NCBI RefSeq assembly: GCF_032681285.1
Contig: NZ_CP136336.1
Span: 186,001 to 250,000 of the forward strand
Length of the DNA stretch: 64,000 bases
Source of the DNA: Piscinibacter gummiphilus
Lineage (GTDB): Bacteria; Pseudomonadota; Gammaproteobacteria; Burkholderiales; Burkholderiaceae_C
Direction: 5' to 3'
In this document: one piece after another, positions 1 through 8,304 of the stretch
How positions within the stretch are numbered: position 1 is the stretch's first letter
Layout of the letters: each line of letters begins with the position of its first letter
Made by a program: the position numbers and the translations under genes
Notes under the pieces: generated by a model
Told to the model about the DNA's origin: nothing
The model's database searches: none
The model's input: the letters and a program-made list of their open reading frames with translations, nothing else

Positions 1-369
1 GCGCTTGGGCGGCGCCAGCAGCGGGATGGCGGCCGTCTTGTCGGCCACGGTGCAGGCGGCATACAAGTAGGTGTTGTCCGCAGTCATTCCCGAGTAGTCG
101 CACTGGTCGGCTCCGTATACGGTGGAGACGAGCTCGCAGACCGTGAGACCCGTGCTCGCGTCGAGCCGGCAGTTGGGGCTGTTGTCGGCCGTCCGCTTGA
201 TCTCGTGGATGCCGTACTGGCCGCCCACGAAGTAGCGGCCGTTGAGCAGGACGCCGCGCTCGGTCGATTTGAGCGTGGTGGGTGACACCAGGGTGTCGGC
301 ATGGGCGGCGCCGGTGAGGCCGAGCGCGAGCGCGCACAGCAGCAGCGATTTCGACAGGAGTTTGTGCAT
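1..369 (-). CDS. Exported protein of unknown function, C-terminus beyond the window
   Basis: An open frame on the minus strand starts at ATG 369 and runs off the left edge without a stop. The first ~25 residues are a clear Sec signal peptide (Lys-containing start, Leu-rich core, AHA-D cleavage site). The mature part contains several cysteines (for example SPNCRLD, TVCEL, DQCDY, YAACT), suggesting disulfides and a periplasmic or extracellular location. An AGGA ribosome site lies about 6 bases upstream of the start. It is divergent from the LuxR-type gene at 477. I do not recognise the family. The 123 visible residues show no catalytic motif. Confidence 0.7.
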   Translation of the reverse strand, partial: MHKLLSKSLLLCALALGLTGAAHADTLVSPTTLKSTERGVLLNGRYFVGGQYGIHEIKRTADNSPNCRLDASTGLTVCELVSTVYGADQCDYSGMTADNTYLYAACTVADKTAAIPLLAPPKR

Positions 370-476
370 GACGGGTCCTTTGTTTGTCTCCGAAGGGTTG
401 CGCCTGCGGCAGCAGGGCTCGGCGTTTGTAGGCAGGCCGCCCGTTCGGCTGAATACCGAAATCGGGTTAAGCCGCG

Positions 477-1319
477 ATGCGTCTTGACACGCGCGTCGAC
501 CTGCACTGGCTTGGCCTGCTCGACCAGCTCTACGCCTTGGTCGAGACCCCGGGAGCCGAGGCCGCGCTCGCCGGCACGGTTGACGAATGGCCGGCGCCGT
601 GGCGGCCGCTCATCGCGCGCTGGGCGGCGCGCATCGGCGCCCGTTCCATACAAATCGCATCGCCCTTCGGTGCCCGCATCGCGCCGCAATCGCCCGGTCA
701 CGAGCCGGGTCTTCTGTCGCACCGCCGCATCACCGGCCAGGTGATCTCGGCGCACAGCGCATCGCCCGAGGGCTTCACCGACGCGCAGGCACGCGAGTTC
801 AAGGCCTTCTGCTCGCACCTTCACAGCGCATGGGCGTTGCGATCGACGCTCGATGCCGCGCAGGCCAGCCTGGCCGCGCTGCACGACGTGATCGATGCAT
901 TGCCGATGGGCCTCGTGGTGCTCGACGAGCGCGCCGAGGTGGTGATGACCAACCGCCAGGGCGACAAGTGGCTCGCGCGCCTGCGCGAGATCGACACGCC
1001 ACCGCCGCTGCTCGCGCAGCTCCTGCAAAGCCAATACGGCCTGACCGACAAGGAACTGCCGCTCGCCTGGAACCTCGCCCAGGGCATGCCGCTCAAGCAA
1101 TACGCGGCGCTCTCGGGGCGATCGATCGAGACGCCGAGGGCACAGCTCAAGGCGGTCTTCCGCAAGCTCGGTGTGTCCGATCAGAAAGGCGTCAGCTTCG
1201 TCCTCTTCGAGGCCTTGCATGCCGTCACGCTGCAGGCGATGGGTGCGGGCGTGGCCGCGTGGGTCGCCGAGCGCCAGCTGCCCACGCCCGAATCCGCCCC
1301 GCGACTGTCATGGCGATAG
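477..1319 (+). CDS. LuxR-type HTH transcriptional regulator with PAS-like sensor region
   Basis: The 280-residue protein has a PAS-like stretch in the middle (about residues 135-175, with GLVVLDERAEVV, typical of a PAS first strand). It ends in a LuxR/FixJ-type helix-turn-helix (about residues 185-245: LTDKE, LAQGM, then VFRKLGVSD). The HTH deviates from consensus at the recognition helix (SIETPRAQL rather than S..TVR.H). The next gene starts inside this one (10-base overlap), so the two LuxR-type regulators form one transcription unit. The target is unknown. It probably senses a small ligand through the PAS-like region and acts with its partner on nearby promoters. Confidence 0.75.
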   Translation: MRLDTRVDLHWLGLLDQLYALVETPGAEAALAGTVDEWPAPWRPLIARWAARIGARSIQIASPFGARIAPQSPGHEPGLLSHRRITGQVISAHSASPEGFTDAQAREFKAFCSHLHSAWALRSTLDAAQASLAALHDVIDALPMGLVVLDERAEVVMTNRQGDKWLARLREIDTPPPLLAQLLQSQYGLTDKELPLAWNLAQGMPLKQYAALSGRSIETPRAQLKAVFRKLGVSDQKGVSFVLFEALHAVTLQAMGAGVAAWVAERQLPTPESAPRLSWR

Positions 1320-3049
1320 CCACCCCAGGCGGCCCGGTCGAGGCCCTGCTCGAAGCGATCTACCAGTCGGCGCTGCAGCCCGATCAGTCGGGGCGCCTGC
1401 ATCACCAGCTGCTCTTCCACTTCCGCGAAGACCGCAGCCGCGACGACACGCCGCTCACGCGGGTGATCCTGAGCCACATCAAGCGTGCGCTGCGCCTGGG
1501 GGCCGCGCATTCGGCGATGCAACGCGAGCGGCAGCGCCTGATGGACGTGATCAACGCGGTGGCGCCGCCCATCGTGGTGATCGATGCACAGTGCCGCATC
1601 CTCGGCATCAACGCCGATGCCGAGGCGCTGGTGCGCGACGGCGGGCTTTTCGCGAGCGAAGCGGGGCGGCTGCAATGCCGGGAGCCGGGCGTGCTGGCCG
1701 GGCTCATGGCGCAGGCCGATCGCGAGGCGCACGCCTGCGCGCGGCTCGACAGCGGCCCGCCGGGCGGCCTGCTGGCTTACCTCTACAAGAACCAGGGGCC
1801 GCGTGACGGCGGCGTGGCGCCGTCCTACGCGCTGCTGCTGGTCGACCGCCAGCGCGGACTGGTCCGCTCGATCGCTGGCCTGGGCCAGCGGGTGGGGCTC
1901 ACCGCGCGCGAGGTCGAGGTGATCGAACTCTCGATCCAGGGGCTCGAGCTCCCCGCGATCTGCGCACGCATCGGCATCACGCTCCACACCCTGCGACAGC
2001 ACATCAAGAACATCTACGCCAAGACCGGCGTGCACCACCAGAACGCGCTCTTCGCGCTGGTGCTGCGCAACATCGTGCTCGAGCAGGCCGGCAGCAGCCA
2101 CAACCCGGAGCTCCTGCCGCACATCACCGGTCTCGCCCACAGCCGCGTCCTGCGGCTTGCCGATGGCCGGGCGCTCAGCTACGCCGAGTACGGCGCGCCC
2201 GATGGCGTGCCGGTGCTGTACTTCCACGCGTTGAACGCGTCGCGTCTCGAGCTGCTGCTCCATGCCGACCGATTGCGCGAAGGCGGCGTGCGCCTGATCG
2301 CGTTAGACCGGCCTGGCTTCGGCCGCAGCTCGTTCGCCGAGCGGCGCGACTACCGCGAGTTCACGCCGGACGTGCGCGCGCTGCTCGACGAGCTACGGCT
2401 CGATTCGGTCCACCTGCTCAGCGCCTCGGCCGGCAGCGCGCATGCGATCCACACCGCGTGGGCGATGCCCGAACGCACACGCAGCCTGCAGTGCACGGCG
2501 GTGGTGCCGCCGATCGGTTTCATCCTCGCGTCCAAGTCTCCCTCGACGCTGAACGCCATGCTGAACAGCTTCTTCCGCGTGGTGCCCAGCCTGCTGCGGC
2601 CGGCGATGGAACTCGCCCTCTTCGGCGAGACGGCCGAGTCGCTGCTGACCTCGATGTCGACCGAGCGCGGCAGCAAGGCCTTCAGCTTGGCCGAGCCCGA
2701 CGTGTCCTACATCCTGCACCCCGACCGCCTGCCGTACTTCGTCGCATCGATCATGGAGTCATTGCACCAGGGGCCGCGCGCCTGGGCGCTGGAAGGCCAG
2801 CTGCTCAACCATCCCTGGTCGATCGACCTCGCCGAAGTGCGCGTGCCGGTGCACCTGTGGCACGGCACGCACGACGGCCTGGTGCCGATCGACATGGTGG
2901 AAGGCTTTCGCCAGGCGCTGCCCGAGGCCGAGCTCACCGTGCTGGAAGGCGACACGCACCTGCTCGCCTTCCGCAACATCGATCGGCTGGTGAAGGCGAT
3001 CCACGACGCCGAAAGAAGACCCCGCGCCCGCGCCAGCGCCGGGTCGTGA
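1310..3049 (+). CDS. LuxR-type regulator fused to an alpha/beta-hydrolase domain
   Basis: A 579-residue protein in two parts. Residues ~1-190 form a sensor-like region with a PAS-type strand (PPIVVIDAQCRIL). Residues ~195-250 are a LuxR HTH (LTAREVEVIELS...TLRQHIKNIYAKTG). Residues ~270-570 form an alpha/beta-hydrolase with nucleophile elbow SASAGSA (Ser ~373), acid loop GTHDGLVP and a C-terminal GDTHL histidine, so the catalytic triad looks complete. The open frame extends upstream, but ATG 1310 overlaps the end of the preceding regulator and gives the expected N-terminus. The hydrolase part may sense or degrade a signal ester, as in other HTH-hydrolase fusions; the substrate is unknown. The usual first Gly of GxSxG is Ser. 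Confidence 0.8.
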   Translation: MAIATPGGPVEALLEAIYQSALQPDQSGRLHHQLLFHFREDRSRDDTPLTRVILSHIKRALRLGAAHSAMQRERQRLMDVINAVAPPIVVIDAQCRILGINADAEALVRDGGLFASEAGRLQCREPGVLAGLMAQADREAHACARLDSGPPGGLLAYLYKNQGPRDGGVAPSYALLLVDRQRGLVRSIAGLGQRVGLTAREVEVIELSIQGLELPAICARIGITLHTLRQHIKNIYAKTGVHHQNALFALVLRNIVLEQAGSSHNPELLPHITGLAHSRVLRLADGRALSYAEYGAPDGVPVLYFHALNASRLELLLHADRLREGGVRLIALDRPGFGRSSFAERRDYREFTPDVRALLDELRLDSVHLLSASAGSAHAIHTAWAMPERTRSLQCTAVVPPIGFILASKSPSTLNAMLNSFFRVVPSLLRPAMELALFGETAESLLTSMSTERGSKAFSLAEPDVSYILHPDRLPYFVASIMESLHQGPRAWALEGQLLNHPWSIDLAEVRVPVHLWHGTHDGLVPIDMVEGFRQALPEAELTVLEGDTHLLAFRNIDRLVKAIHDAERRPRARASAGS

Positions 3050-3092
3050 TGGGGATGCTGCAGAGCGTCGAGCCGGACGCGCTCGCACGCCG

Positions 3093-3557
3093 TCAGCCCG
3101 CCTTGCGCTGCACCGGCAGGTAGATCTCGACGATCGACGCCGGGTCGTCGGGCTCGAAGGCCTCGTTGTAGCGCTCGAAGAGCGGCCCGGGCAACTGCAC
3201 GTAGCCGGACGCGGGCAGCAGCTTCTCGAAGATCTCGCCGAAGCCCGCGCCCAGGCCGGCGAGCGGGTAGCGGAAGAAGGCGTAGTGCGCGTTGGGCAGC
3301 ACCACGCTTTCCATGCCGGCGGGCGCGCGCTCGTTCGGCGGCACCGCCACGGCGGCCCAGTAGTCGAGGCGGCTCATGTCGGCGGGGTCGCTCTTCATCA
3401 CGCCGTAGGTCACCTTCGGTTCGGTGCGGCGGCCGATCTCGTGCACGCGGCCCATGAAACGGGGCCACAGCGCGGGAATGTCGGGCGACATGGGTTTCGT
3501 CTGGAGGTGCAGGCCCATCACGGTGAGGGCGGGGCGTTCGACGATGTGCAGGGTCAT
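3093..3557 (-). CDS. GyrI-like small-molecule-binding domain protein
   Basis: A 154-residue protein resembling the GyrI-like (AraC effector-binding/SOUL-like) fold: N-terminal strand IVERPALTVMGLHLQT, a central TYGVM and YWAAVAV, and a C-terminal FEP...VEIYLPV strand, which is the hallmark end of the family. There is no DNA-binding domain, so it is a stand-alone ligand-binding protein. An upstream extension exists, but ATG 3557 is preceded by AAGGA at good spacing and gives the family-typical start. It is encoded on the same strand downstream of the tautomerase operon, about 120 bases away. Known relatives bind hydrophobic cations or inhibit gyrase; the role here is unknown. Confidence 0.75.
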   Translation of the reverse strand: MTLHIVERPALTVMGLHLQTKPMSPDIPALWPRFMGRVHEIGRRTEPKVTYGVMKSDPADMSRLDYWAAVAVPPNERAPAGMESVVLPNAHYAFFRYPLAGLGAGFGEIFEKLLPASGYVQLPGPLFERYNEAFEPDDPASIVEIYLPVQRKAG

Positions 3558-3681
3558 GGTCAAGTCCTTCCGGGTTGCAGGGGGATCGGCGGCAGGCAGG
3601 GCCGCCCCTTGCACGACGAACGAGACCGGTCGGTTTCGACATGGGGTCAGGTTCGCCGCCAAGCCCGGGAAGGACAGTAGC

Positions 3682-4080
3682 TCACGGCCCCGTGGGTGCG
3701 GGCGGCGGCACGGTGTAGTGAAACACCTTGGCGACGATCTGCCAGCGGCCCTCGAGCTTCACGAGCGTGAGGAAGTCGGTGAAGTGCTTCGGCGGGACCG
3801 AGCATTCCACCGTCGCCAGGGCCGTCACCGGCCCGGCGAAGGTGATGCCCAGGATGCGGTCGGTGCGCGCATGGCCCTGGCTCGCGGGCGAGGGGCGCGC
3901 CTCGACGATCGGGAAATACCGCGCCATGTCGAGCGTGAGCAGCGTGCCGTCGGTCGCGCAGTGGTAGCGGGCATCCGGATGGAAGACGCGCCGCAGCCGC
4001 GCGGTGTCGCCGTGGTGCAGGCCGTCGAAGTACTCGCCCAGCACGGCGGTGACGTCGGCGAAGGCCTCGGCGCCGTTCAT
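3682..4080 (-). CDS. NTF2-like (SnoaL/lumazine-binding type) family protein
   Basis: The 132-residue protein has the cystatin/NTF2 fold pattern: an N-terminal helix (VLGEYFDGLHHGDTARLRRVFHPDARY), then FP..EARPSP and ending DFLTLVKLEGRWQIVAKVFHY, typical of the putative lumazine-binding / SnoaL-like family. Such proteins bind or isomerise small polar ligands; the substrate is not predictable. The start ATG at 4080 overlaps the stop of the tautomerase gene (ATGA), so translation is coupled. It is the last gene of the flavodoxin-tautomerase-NTF2 operon divergent from a LysR regulator. Confidence 0.8.
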   Translation of the reverse strand: MNGAEAFADVTAVLGEYFDGLHHGDTARLRRVFHPDARYHCATDGTLLTLDMARYFPIVEARPSPASQGHARTDRILGITFAGPVTALATVECSVPPKHFTDFLTLVKLEGRWQIVAKVFHYTVPPPAPTGP

Positions 4081-4283
4081 GGCGTTGGCCTCGCACGCCA
4101 GGCCGGCACGCTGAGGCCGGCAACGCCCCAGTTGTCGAGCTCCACCTCGTCGATCACCACGTAGGTGGTGGCCGGGTCCTTCTGCAACACACGCTGCAGC
4201 AGCGTGGTCACGCCGGCGATCAGCTCGGCCTTCTGCTCGCGCGTCACACCTTCGCGGGTGACCTTGATATTCACGTAGGGCAT
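4077..4283 (-). CDS. 4-oxalocrotonate tautomerase family protein
   Basis: A 68-residue protein beginning MPYVNIKVT: after removal of Met, Pro1 is the catalytic base typical of the tautomerase superfamily. The remainder (REQKAELIAGVTTLLQRVLQKDPATTYVVIDEV and DNWGVAG) matches the small 4-OT-like subgroup, which also has a conserved Trp near the C-terminus. A strong AAGGAG ribosome site precedes ATG 4283. It lies 11 bases downstream of the flavodoxin-like gene and overlaps the NTF2-like gene by 4 bases. The family performs keto-enol tautomerisation, often in aromatic or xenobiotic degradation; the exact substrate is unknown. Confidence 0.88.
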   Translation of the reverse strand: MPYVNIKVTREGVTREQKAELIAGVTTLLQRVLQKDPATTYVVIDEVELDNWGVAGLSVPAWRARPTP

Positions 4284-4294
4284 CGCTGGCTCCT

Positions 4295-4849
4295 TCAGTT
4301 GTAGCGGCGCACGAGGTCGGCCACACGCTCGCCGAAGGCGCGCGCGGTGGCCAGGTCGCCGGCCGCCAGCTCGTCCACGCCGGCATCGGCCGGGGTCGTT
4401 GCCATCAGGCCGGCGAACGACGCGAGGTAATTGATGTCGTCCCGCGTCGAGGCCTTGACGTTCGCCGGTGGCATGCCGGTGCTCGCCCACACCATGCCGT
4501 GCTGCTGCGAGAGCGTGAACATCGCATGCAGCGCTGCGAGCTTGTCGCCATTCAGCCCGGCGCTGTTGGTGAAGCCGGCGGCGAGCTTGTCCTTCCAGCC
4601 CTGCCGGGCCCAGACGCTGGAGCTGGCGTCCGCGAACTTCTTGAACTGCCAGCTCACGTTGCCCATGTAGGTGGGCGAGCCGAAGACGATGGCGCGCGAT
4701 GCGGCCAGGCGCGCCCAGGCGTCGGGCGGCAGCTCGCCCTGCGCGTCGATGGCCAGCAGCGTGCCGCCGCTGCCCTGGGCCACGGCCTGGGCGAGCTTCT
4801 CGGTGTGGCCGTAGCCGCTGTGGAAGACGATGCTGATGGGGGATGACAT
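4295..4849 (-). CDS. Flavodoxin-like NAD(P)H-dependent oxidoreductase (WrbA/FMN reductase type)
   Basis: A 184-residue flavodoxin-fold protein. The phosphate-binding loop is near the N-terminus (FHSGYGHTEKLAQAV). The conserved FGSPTYMGNVSWQFKKF segment contacts the isoalloxazine ring, and GFTNSAGLNGDK follows as in WrbA-type quinone reductases. It is cytoplasmic and predicted to bind FMN. It is the first gene of an operon with a tautomerase and an NTF2-like protein, transcribed away from the LysR gene at 4952, a common arrangement for LysR-controlled redox detoxification genes. The start ATG 4849 is preceded by a GAGGAACC stretch that serves as ribosome site. Confidence 0.85.
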   Translation of the reverse strand: MSSPISIVFHSGYGHTEKLAQAVAQGSGGTLLAIDAQGELPPDAWARLAASRAIVFGSPTYMGNVSWQFKKFADASSSVWARQGWKDKLAAGFTNSAGLNGDKLAALHAMFTLSQQHGMVWASTGMPPANVKASTRDDINYLASFAGLMATTPADAGVDELAAGDLATARAFGERVADLVRRYN

Positions 4850-4933
4850 GGTTCCTCGAAAGGCAGTGGATGAAGGCTTGCCAGCGTATTGATGCGAGTG
4901 CGATCGATAAACTGGCTGCCATGCACTTCATTC

Positions 4934-4948
4934 ATTACATGAGGTAAT
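4934..4948. promoter_or_regulatory. Candidate LysR operator (ATTAC-N5-GTAAT)
   Basis: A perfect 5-bp inverted repeat, ATTAC-ATGAG-GTAAT, lies in the 102-bp divergent gap between the flavodoxin-like and LysR genes. It fits the LysR T-N11-A rule and overlaps the ribosome site of the LysR gene, which would suit autorepression. Assignment to this LysR is by position only. Confidence 0.4.
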
Positions 4949-4951
4949 CCG

Positions 4952-5899
4952 ATGGCGCGAGAGACCTCGGGCGTGATGCTGGGCAGCATCGAACTCTTCT
5001 GTGCGGCGGCCGAGCTGGAAAGCTTCACCGCCGCCGCGGCGCAGGCGGGCATCACGCCTGCCGCCGTGAGCCGCGCGATTGGCCGGCTGGAGGAGCGGCT
5101 GGCGGTGCGGCTCTTCGTGCGCAGCACCCGCCGCATGCGCCTCACCGACGCGGGCCGCGCCTACCACGCGCAGTGCCGGCAGGCGCTGGCCCAGATCGTC
5201 GAGGCCGAGCGCGAGCTGACGGGTCGGCAGGCCGAGGCCGCGGGGTTGATCCGCGTCAGCGCACCCACGACCTTCGGCCACTCGGTGCTGCTGCCGCTGC
5301 TGCCGGCCTTCCGCAAGCGCTACCCGAAGGTGAGCGTCGAGGTGCAGGTGAGCAACCGCAATGTCGATTTCACCGAGGATCACTTCGACCTCGCGATCCG
5401 CGCCCGCACGCAGCCCGACTCGGGCCTGGTCGCGCGCCCGCTGATCGAGGCGGAGCTGGTGGTGGCCGGGGCGCCGTCGTACCTGCGCAGGGCCGGCAAG
5501 CCGAAATCACTGGCCGACCTGGCATCGCACGAGTGCATCCAGTTCCTGCTGCCGCGCACCGGGCAGAAGGTGCTGTGGGAGTTCCGCGACGAGGGGCGTG
5601 ACCTGCAGATCGAGACGAGCGGCCACTACACGGTGACCGACGACGTGCTGGCCACGCTCACCCTCGCACGCGCCGGTGCCGGGCTCGTGCAGACACACCG
5701 CTTCCTGATGGCGCAGGACCTCGCCGACGGCACGCTGGTGGAAGTGCTGCAGCGCTTCGGCGGGCGCTCGCGGCCGTTCTCGGTGCTTTACGCCGGCAGC
5801 CGCCACATGCCGCTGCGCGTGCGCCTCTTCATCGACTTCCTGGTGGAGCAGTCGCAGCGCCTGCAGGCGGCGCCACGGCAGCGCTCGACGACATCCTGA
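4952..5899 (+). CDS. LysR-family transcriptional regulator
   Basis: A 315-residue protein with an N-terminal winged HTH (residues ~10-70: IELFCAAAELESFTAAAAQAGITPAAVSRAIGRLEE...LFVRSTRRMRLTDAG) and a C-terminal periplasmic-binding-protein-like effector domain (from about residue 95, IRVSAPTTFGHSVLLPLL). The start ATG 4952 follows GAGGTAA. It is divergent from the flavodoxin/tautomerase/NTF2 operon and is its probable regulator. The effector is unknown; the TRRMRLTDAG segment puts it in the large group near DsdC/AaeR-type LysR proteins. Confidence 0.9.
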   Translation: MARETSGVMLGSIELFCAAAELESFTAAAAQAGITPAAVSRAIGRLEERLAVRLFVRSTRRMRLTDAGRAYHAQCRQALAQIVEAERELTGRQAEAAGLIRVSAPTTFGHSVLLPLLPAFRKRYPKVSVEVQVSNRNVDFTEDHFDLAIRARTQPDSGLVARPLIEAELVVAGAPSYLRRAGKPKSLADLASHECIQFLLPRTGQKVLWEFRDEGRDLQIETSGHYTVTDDVLATLTLARAGAGLVQTHRFLMAQDLADGTLVEVLQRFGGRSRPFSVLYAGSRHMPLRVRLFIDFLVEQSQRLQAAPRQRSTTS

Positions 5900-5914
5900 C
5901 CGCCGGCCGCGACG

Positions 5915-6082
5915 TCAGCGGTGGCGGCCTTCGAACACCCGGTCGGGCACGATGTTGGCGACGACCAGCCGGCCCTCTTCCTTCACCACGTAGACGGTGA
6001 AGGGGCGTGCGTTCGGTGCGTCCGCATACTGCATCCACATGTAGAACGCGAAGCCCTGCTGGCCCGACGCATCGGTGGTGCC
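5915..6082 (-). pseudogene. C-terminal remnant of an unidentified protein, in frame after the hydrolase stop
   Basis: Directly after the TAA of the hydrolase gene (6083-6085), the same frame stays open for 55 codons to a TGA at 5915. The translation looks like real protein (FAFYMWMQYADAPNARPF, then TVYVVKEEGRLVVANIVPD) with normal composition and a strand-rich ending. The first in-frame ATG gives only 41 residues, and no ribosome site is visible. It may be the tail of a deleted gene or a small gene. I do not recognise the family. Confidence 0.4.
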
Positions 6083-6961
6083 TTAGCGCGCCGTGATCGC
6101 CCGCTCGATCCACACGACGAGGTGGCCGATCACCTCGTCGCGGTTGGTCTCGTTGAGCGTCTCGTGGCGGCCGCCGCCGAAGACGTGCGTCGACACGTCG
6201 GTGAGGCCGGCGGCGCGGTAGCGTGCGGCGAGCGGGTCGAACCAGTCGAGGTTGCGGTTGATCGGGTCGTGGTCGCCGGTGAAAAGGTAGAGCGGCAGGT
6301 CTTTGGGCAGCCGCGCGAGCTCTTCCGGTTGCGTGGTGCGCATGCACGCCGCGTACATGCTCTTGCGCGACTCGGGCGTGACCGCGAAGCCACACAACGG
6401 GTCGGCGATGTAGGCATCGACCTGTGCCGCGTCGCGGCTCAGCCAGTCGAAGGGCGTGCGTGGGTTGGCGATGCCCTCGTTGGCATCCTCCAGCCGCCAG
6501 GTGGGCGGTCGGCCTTGCACCAGCAGGTCGAGCGCCGCGGTGCCCGAGAGCGAAACCGCGCTCACGAGCGCGGCGTGGTCGAGCATGTAGAGCTGCGCGG
6601 CAAACGACCCCATGCTGTGGCCGAGCAGCACCACCGGGAGGGCCGGGTGCTGCCGGTGGATGTGACGCGTGAGGTGCGCCATGTCGTCGGCCACGGCCGC
6701 GAAGCCGCGCGGGCCGAAGTCGCCCAGCGTGCCGGCTGCCTGCGCCGCGGGGCCGTGCCCGCGATGGGCGTTGGCGTAGACGGCCAGGCCTCGCGCGTTG
6801 AGCGCCTGTGCCAGGGGCCGGTAGCGCAGCGGGTGCTCGGCCATGCCGTGGGCGATCTGCACCACGCCGCGTGGCGCCGTGGCGGCCGGCCAGTGCCAGG
6901 TCTCGATGCGGTGGTCGTCGGCCGAGGGCAGGAAGAAGGTGGTGTCGTCCATGGGGGTCAT
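6083..6961 (-). CDS. Monoacylglycerol lipase/lysophospholipase-type alpha/beta-hydrolase
   Basis: A 292-residue hydrolase of the serine aminopeptidase S33 / PldB-like family. Motifs: IAHGMAEHPLRY oxyanion region (about residue 40), nucleophile elbow GHSMGS (about residue 117), acid loop GDHDPIN and catalytic His in GGGRHET near the end. HGM.EH plus AHRGHG are characteristic of monoacylglycerol lipases. It is cytoplasmic, with no signal peptide. ATG 6961 overlaps the hipA stop (ATGA), so it is translationally coupled to hipBA; an alternative ATG lies at 6952. Co-transcription of a lipase with a toxin-antitoxin pair is probably incidental. Confidence 0.85.
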   Translation of the reverse strand: MTPMDDTTFFLPSADDHRIETWHWPAATAPRGVVQIAHGMAEHPLRYRPLAQALNARGLAVYANAHRGHGPAAQAAGTLGDFGPRGFAAVADDMAHLTRHIHRQHPALPVVLLGHSMGSFAAQLYMLDHAALVSAVSLSGTAALDLLVQGRPPTWRLEDANEGIANPRTPFDWLSRDAAQVDAYIADPLCGFAVTPESRKSMYAACMRTTQPEELARLPKDLPLYLFTGDHDPINRNLDWFDPLAARYRAAGLTDVSTHVFGGGRHETLNETNRDEVIGHLVVWIERAITAR

Positions 6962-8304
6962 TGGTTGCTGCCGAAGGGGAGTTTTTCGAGCCCGGCCTCG
7001 AAGCGCGCGGCTTGCGCCCGCATGCCGCTGGAGATGGCCTGCCAGGTGCGGGGTGGGTAGTCGGCGGGCAGGTGGTGCTCCACCGCATCGAGTGCCGGGC
7101 CCACGCGCGCCACCTGCTCCAGCATGCGCGCCCACACCGGCGTGCCACCGGCCTGCATCGCCAGGGCGTGCCAGTGGCGCGGCTGCTGGCTGTGCAGCTG
7201 GTAGTGGACGTTTTTCGCCCGCAGCGCGAAGGCCAACTCGGCCTTGCGCCAGCGGAACTGGTTGGCCGCGTCGCCCATGTAGGGAAAGATCGACAGCACG
7301 TCGTACAGCGGTGTCATCACGTAGGCATCGCCGGGGTGCAGGAAGAGCGAGTAGTTCTTCGCGTGGCCGTCGGTGGCGGCCATCAGCCAGAACGCGAGCT
7401 GCGTGAGCGCGAAGCGGGCGCGGTCTTGCGGCTCGCGGCTGCCCGCCAGCAGGCGCAGGCAATCGGCGATGCCGGGGCCGCCGTCCTTCTCGTATTTGCG
7501 GCTGGGCGCCTGGCCGAGCGCCTGGCAGAAGTCTTCCTGTGGGAGGCGGGCGATCCACTCGTGGCCGCCGGCTTCCTGTTGCCAGGCGCGGTCGAAGCGG
7601 GTGACGGCGAGCACCTTCTGGTCTTCGAAGCGCCAGATCTCCGCGGGCGCCACCGGCAGGCCGAGGTGGTGCAGGACGAGCGCGCACAGCCACTCGTTTT
7701 CCACCGAGTCGCCGAGGTCGACACGGCGCGAGCCGCCCACCAGGCCGAGCGGCAGCTTCAGGATGTGCGTGGTGGGCGTGGCGCCGAGCGGGCGGTGCCA
7801 GCGGCCGTGGTGGCGCAGCAGGGCGGTCTTCTCCTGTGCGCCCGCCAGCGATATCCGAAAGGTCTCGTCGTCCTCGGCCTGGCCGAGCACCGCCTCGGAC
7901 GGCACCGCGCGCAGCGTGGCGGCCACCTGCGCTTCGCTCAAGGCCTCGCTGTCGATGCGGTCCCAGCCAGTGGGGGGTGTGCCGTCGGGCAGCAGCTGCA
8001 CCGCGCCCACGCAGTCGCGGCCGATGGCTTCGAGCAGGGCGAAGGCGTCGGCCGAGCCGGTCTTGAAGCGGCGTTGCAGCCGCTGGCGGATGCGCTCGTT
8101 GTCGGGCAGCAGGTTGTCGAAGTAGTTCTGCACCGCCGGGCCGCGCAGCTCGCGGCCCGGCGTGATCGGCAGCGAGAGCGACAGTGCCCGGCACCGGGGG
8201 GAGCGCAGCCAGGCTTCGTCGTAGGTGAAGCGGTGGGTGCCGCGCTCGACCGCCCAGCGCCCGACGAGTTCGCCATTCATCCACGCAGCGAGGTGCGAAC
8301 TCAC
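6958..8304 (-). CDS. hipA: HipA-family toxin serine/threonine kinase
   Basis: The 448-residue protein is full length for HipA (about 440 in E. coli). It has the N-terminal HipA domain (PITPGRELRGPAVQNYFDNLLPDN), ISLAGAQEKTALL, the loop TPTTHILKLPLG, then RFDR and the kinase core GGPGI, catalytic ATDGHAKNYS (about residue 310) and the metal-binding YDVLSIFPYMGD. In the E. coli protein this kinase phosphorylates glutamyl-tRNA synthetase and causes growth arrest. The start ATG 8304 overlaps the hipB stop (ATGA), giving antitoxin-first, coupled translation. All catalytic residues I can place are intact, so the toxin is probably active. Confidence 0.93.
   Translation of the reverse strand: MSSHLAAWMNGELVGRWAVERGTHRFTYDEAWLRSPRCRALSLSLPITPGRELRGPAVQNYFDNLLPDNERIRQRLQRRFKTGSADAFALLEAIGRDCVGAVQLLPDGTPPTGWDRIDSEALSEAQVAATLRAVPSEAVLGQAEDDETFRISLAGAQEKTALLRHHGRWHRPLGATPTTHILKLPLGLVGGSRRVDLGDSVENEWLCALVLHHLGLPVAPAEIWRFEDQKVLAVTRFDRAWQQEAGGHEWIARLPQEDFCQALGQAPSRKYEKDGGPGIADCLRLLAGSREPQDRARFALTQLAFWLMAATDGHAKNYSLFLHPGDAYVMTPLYDVLSIFPYMGDAANQFRWRKAELAFALRAKNVHYQLHSQQPRHWHALAMQAGGTPVWARMLEQVARVGPALDAVEHHLPADYPPRTWQAISSGMRAQAARFEAGLEKLPFGSNQ

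Noticed and set aside
587..1309. Extension of the LuxR-hydrolase frame upstream of 1310
   Set aside because: The extra 241 residues are Arg/Ala-rich and lie in another frame of the upstream LuxR gene; ATG 1310 is the natural start.
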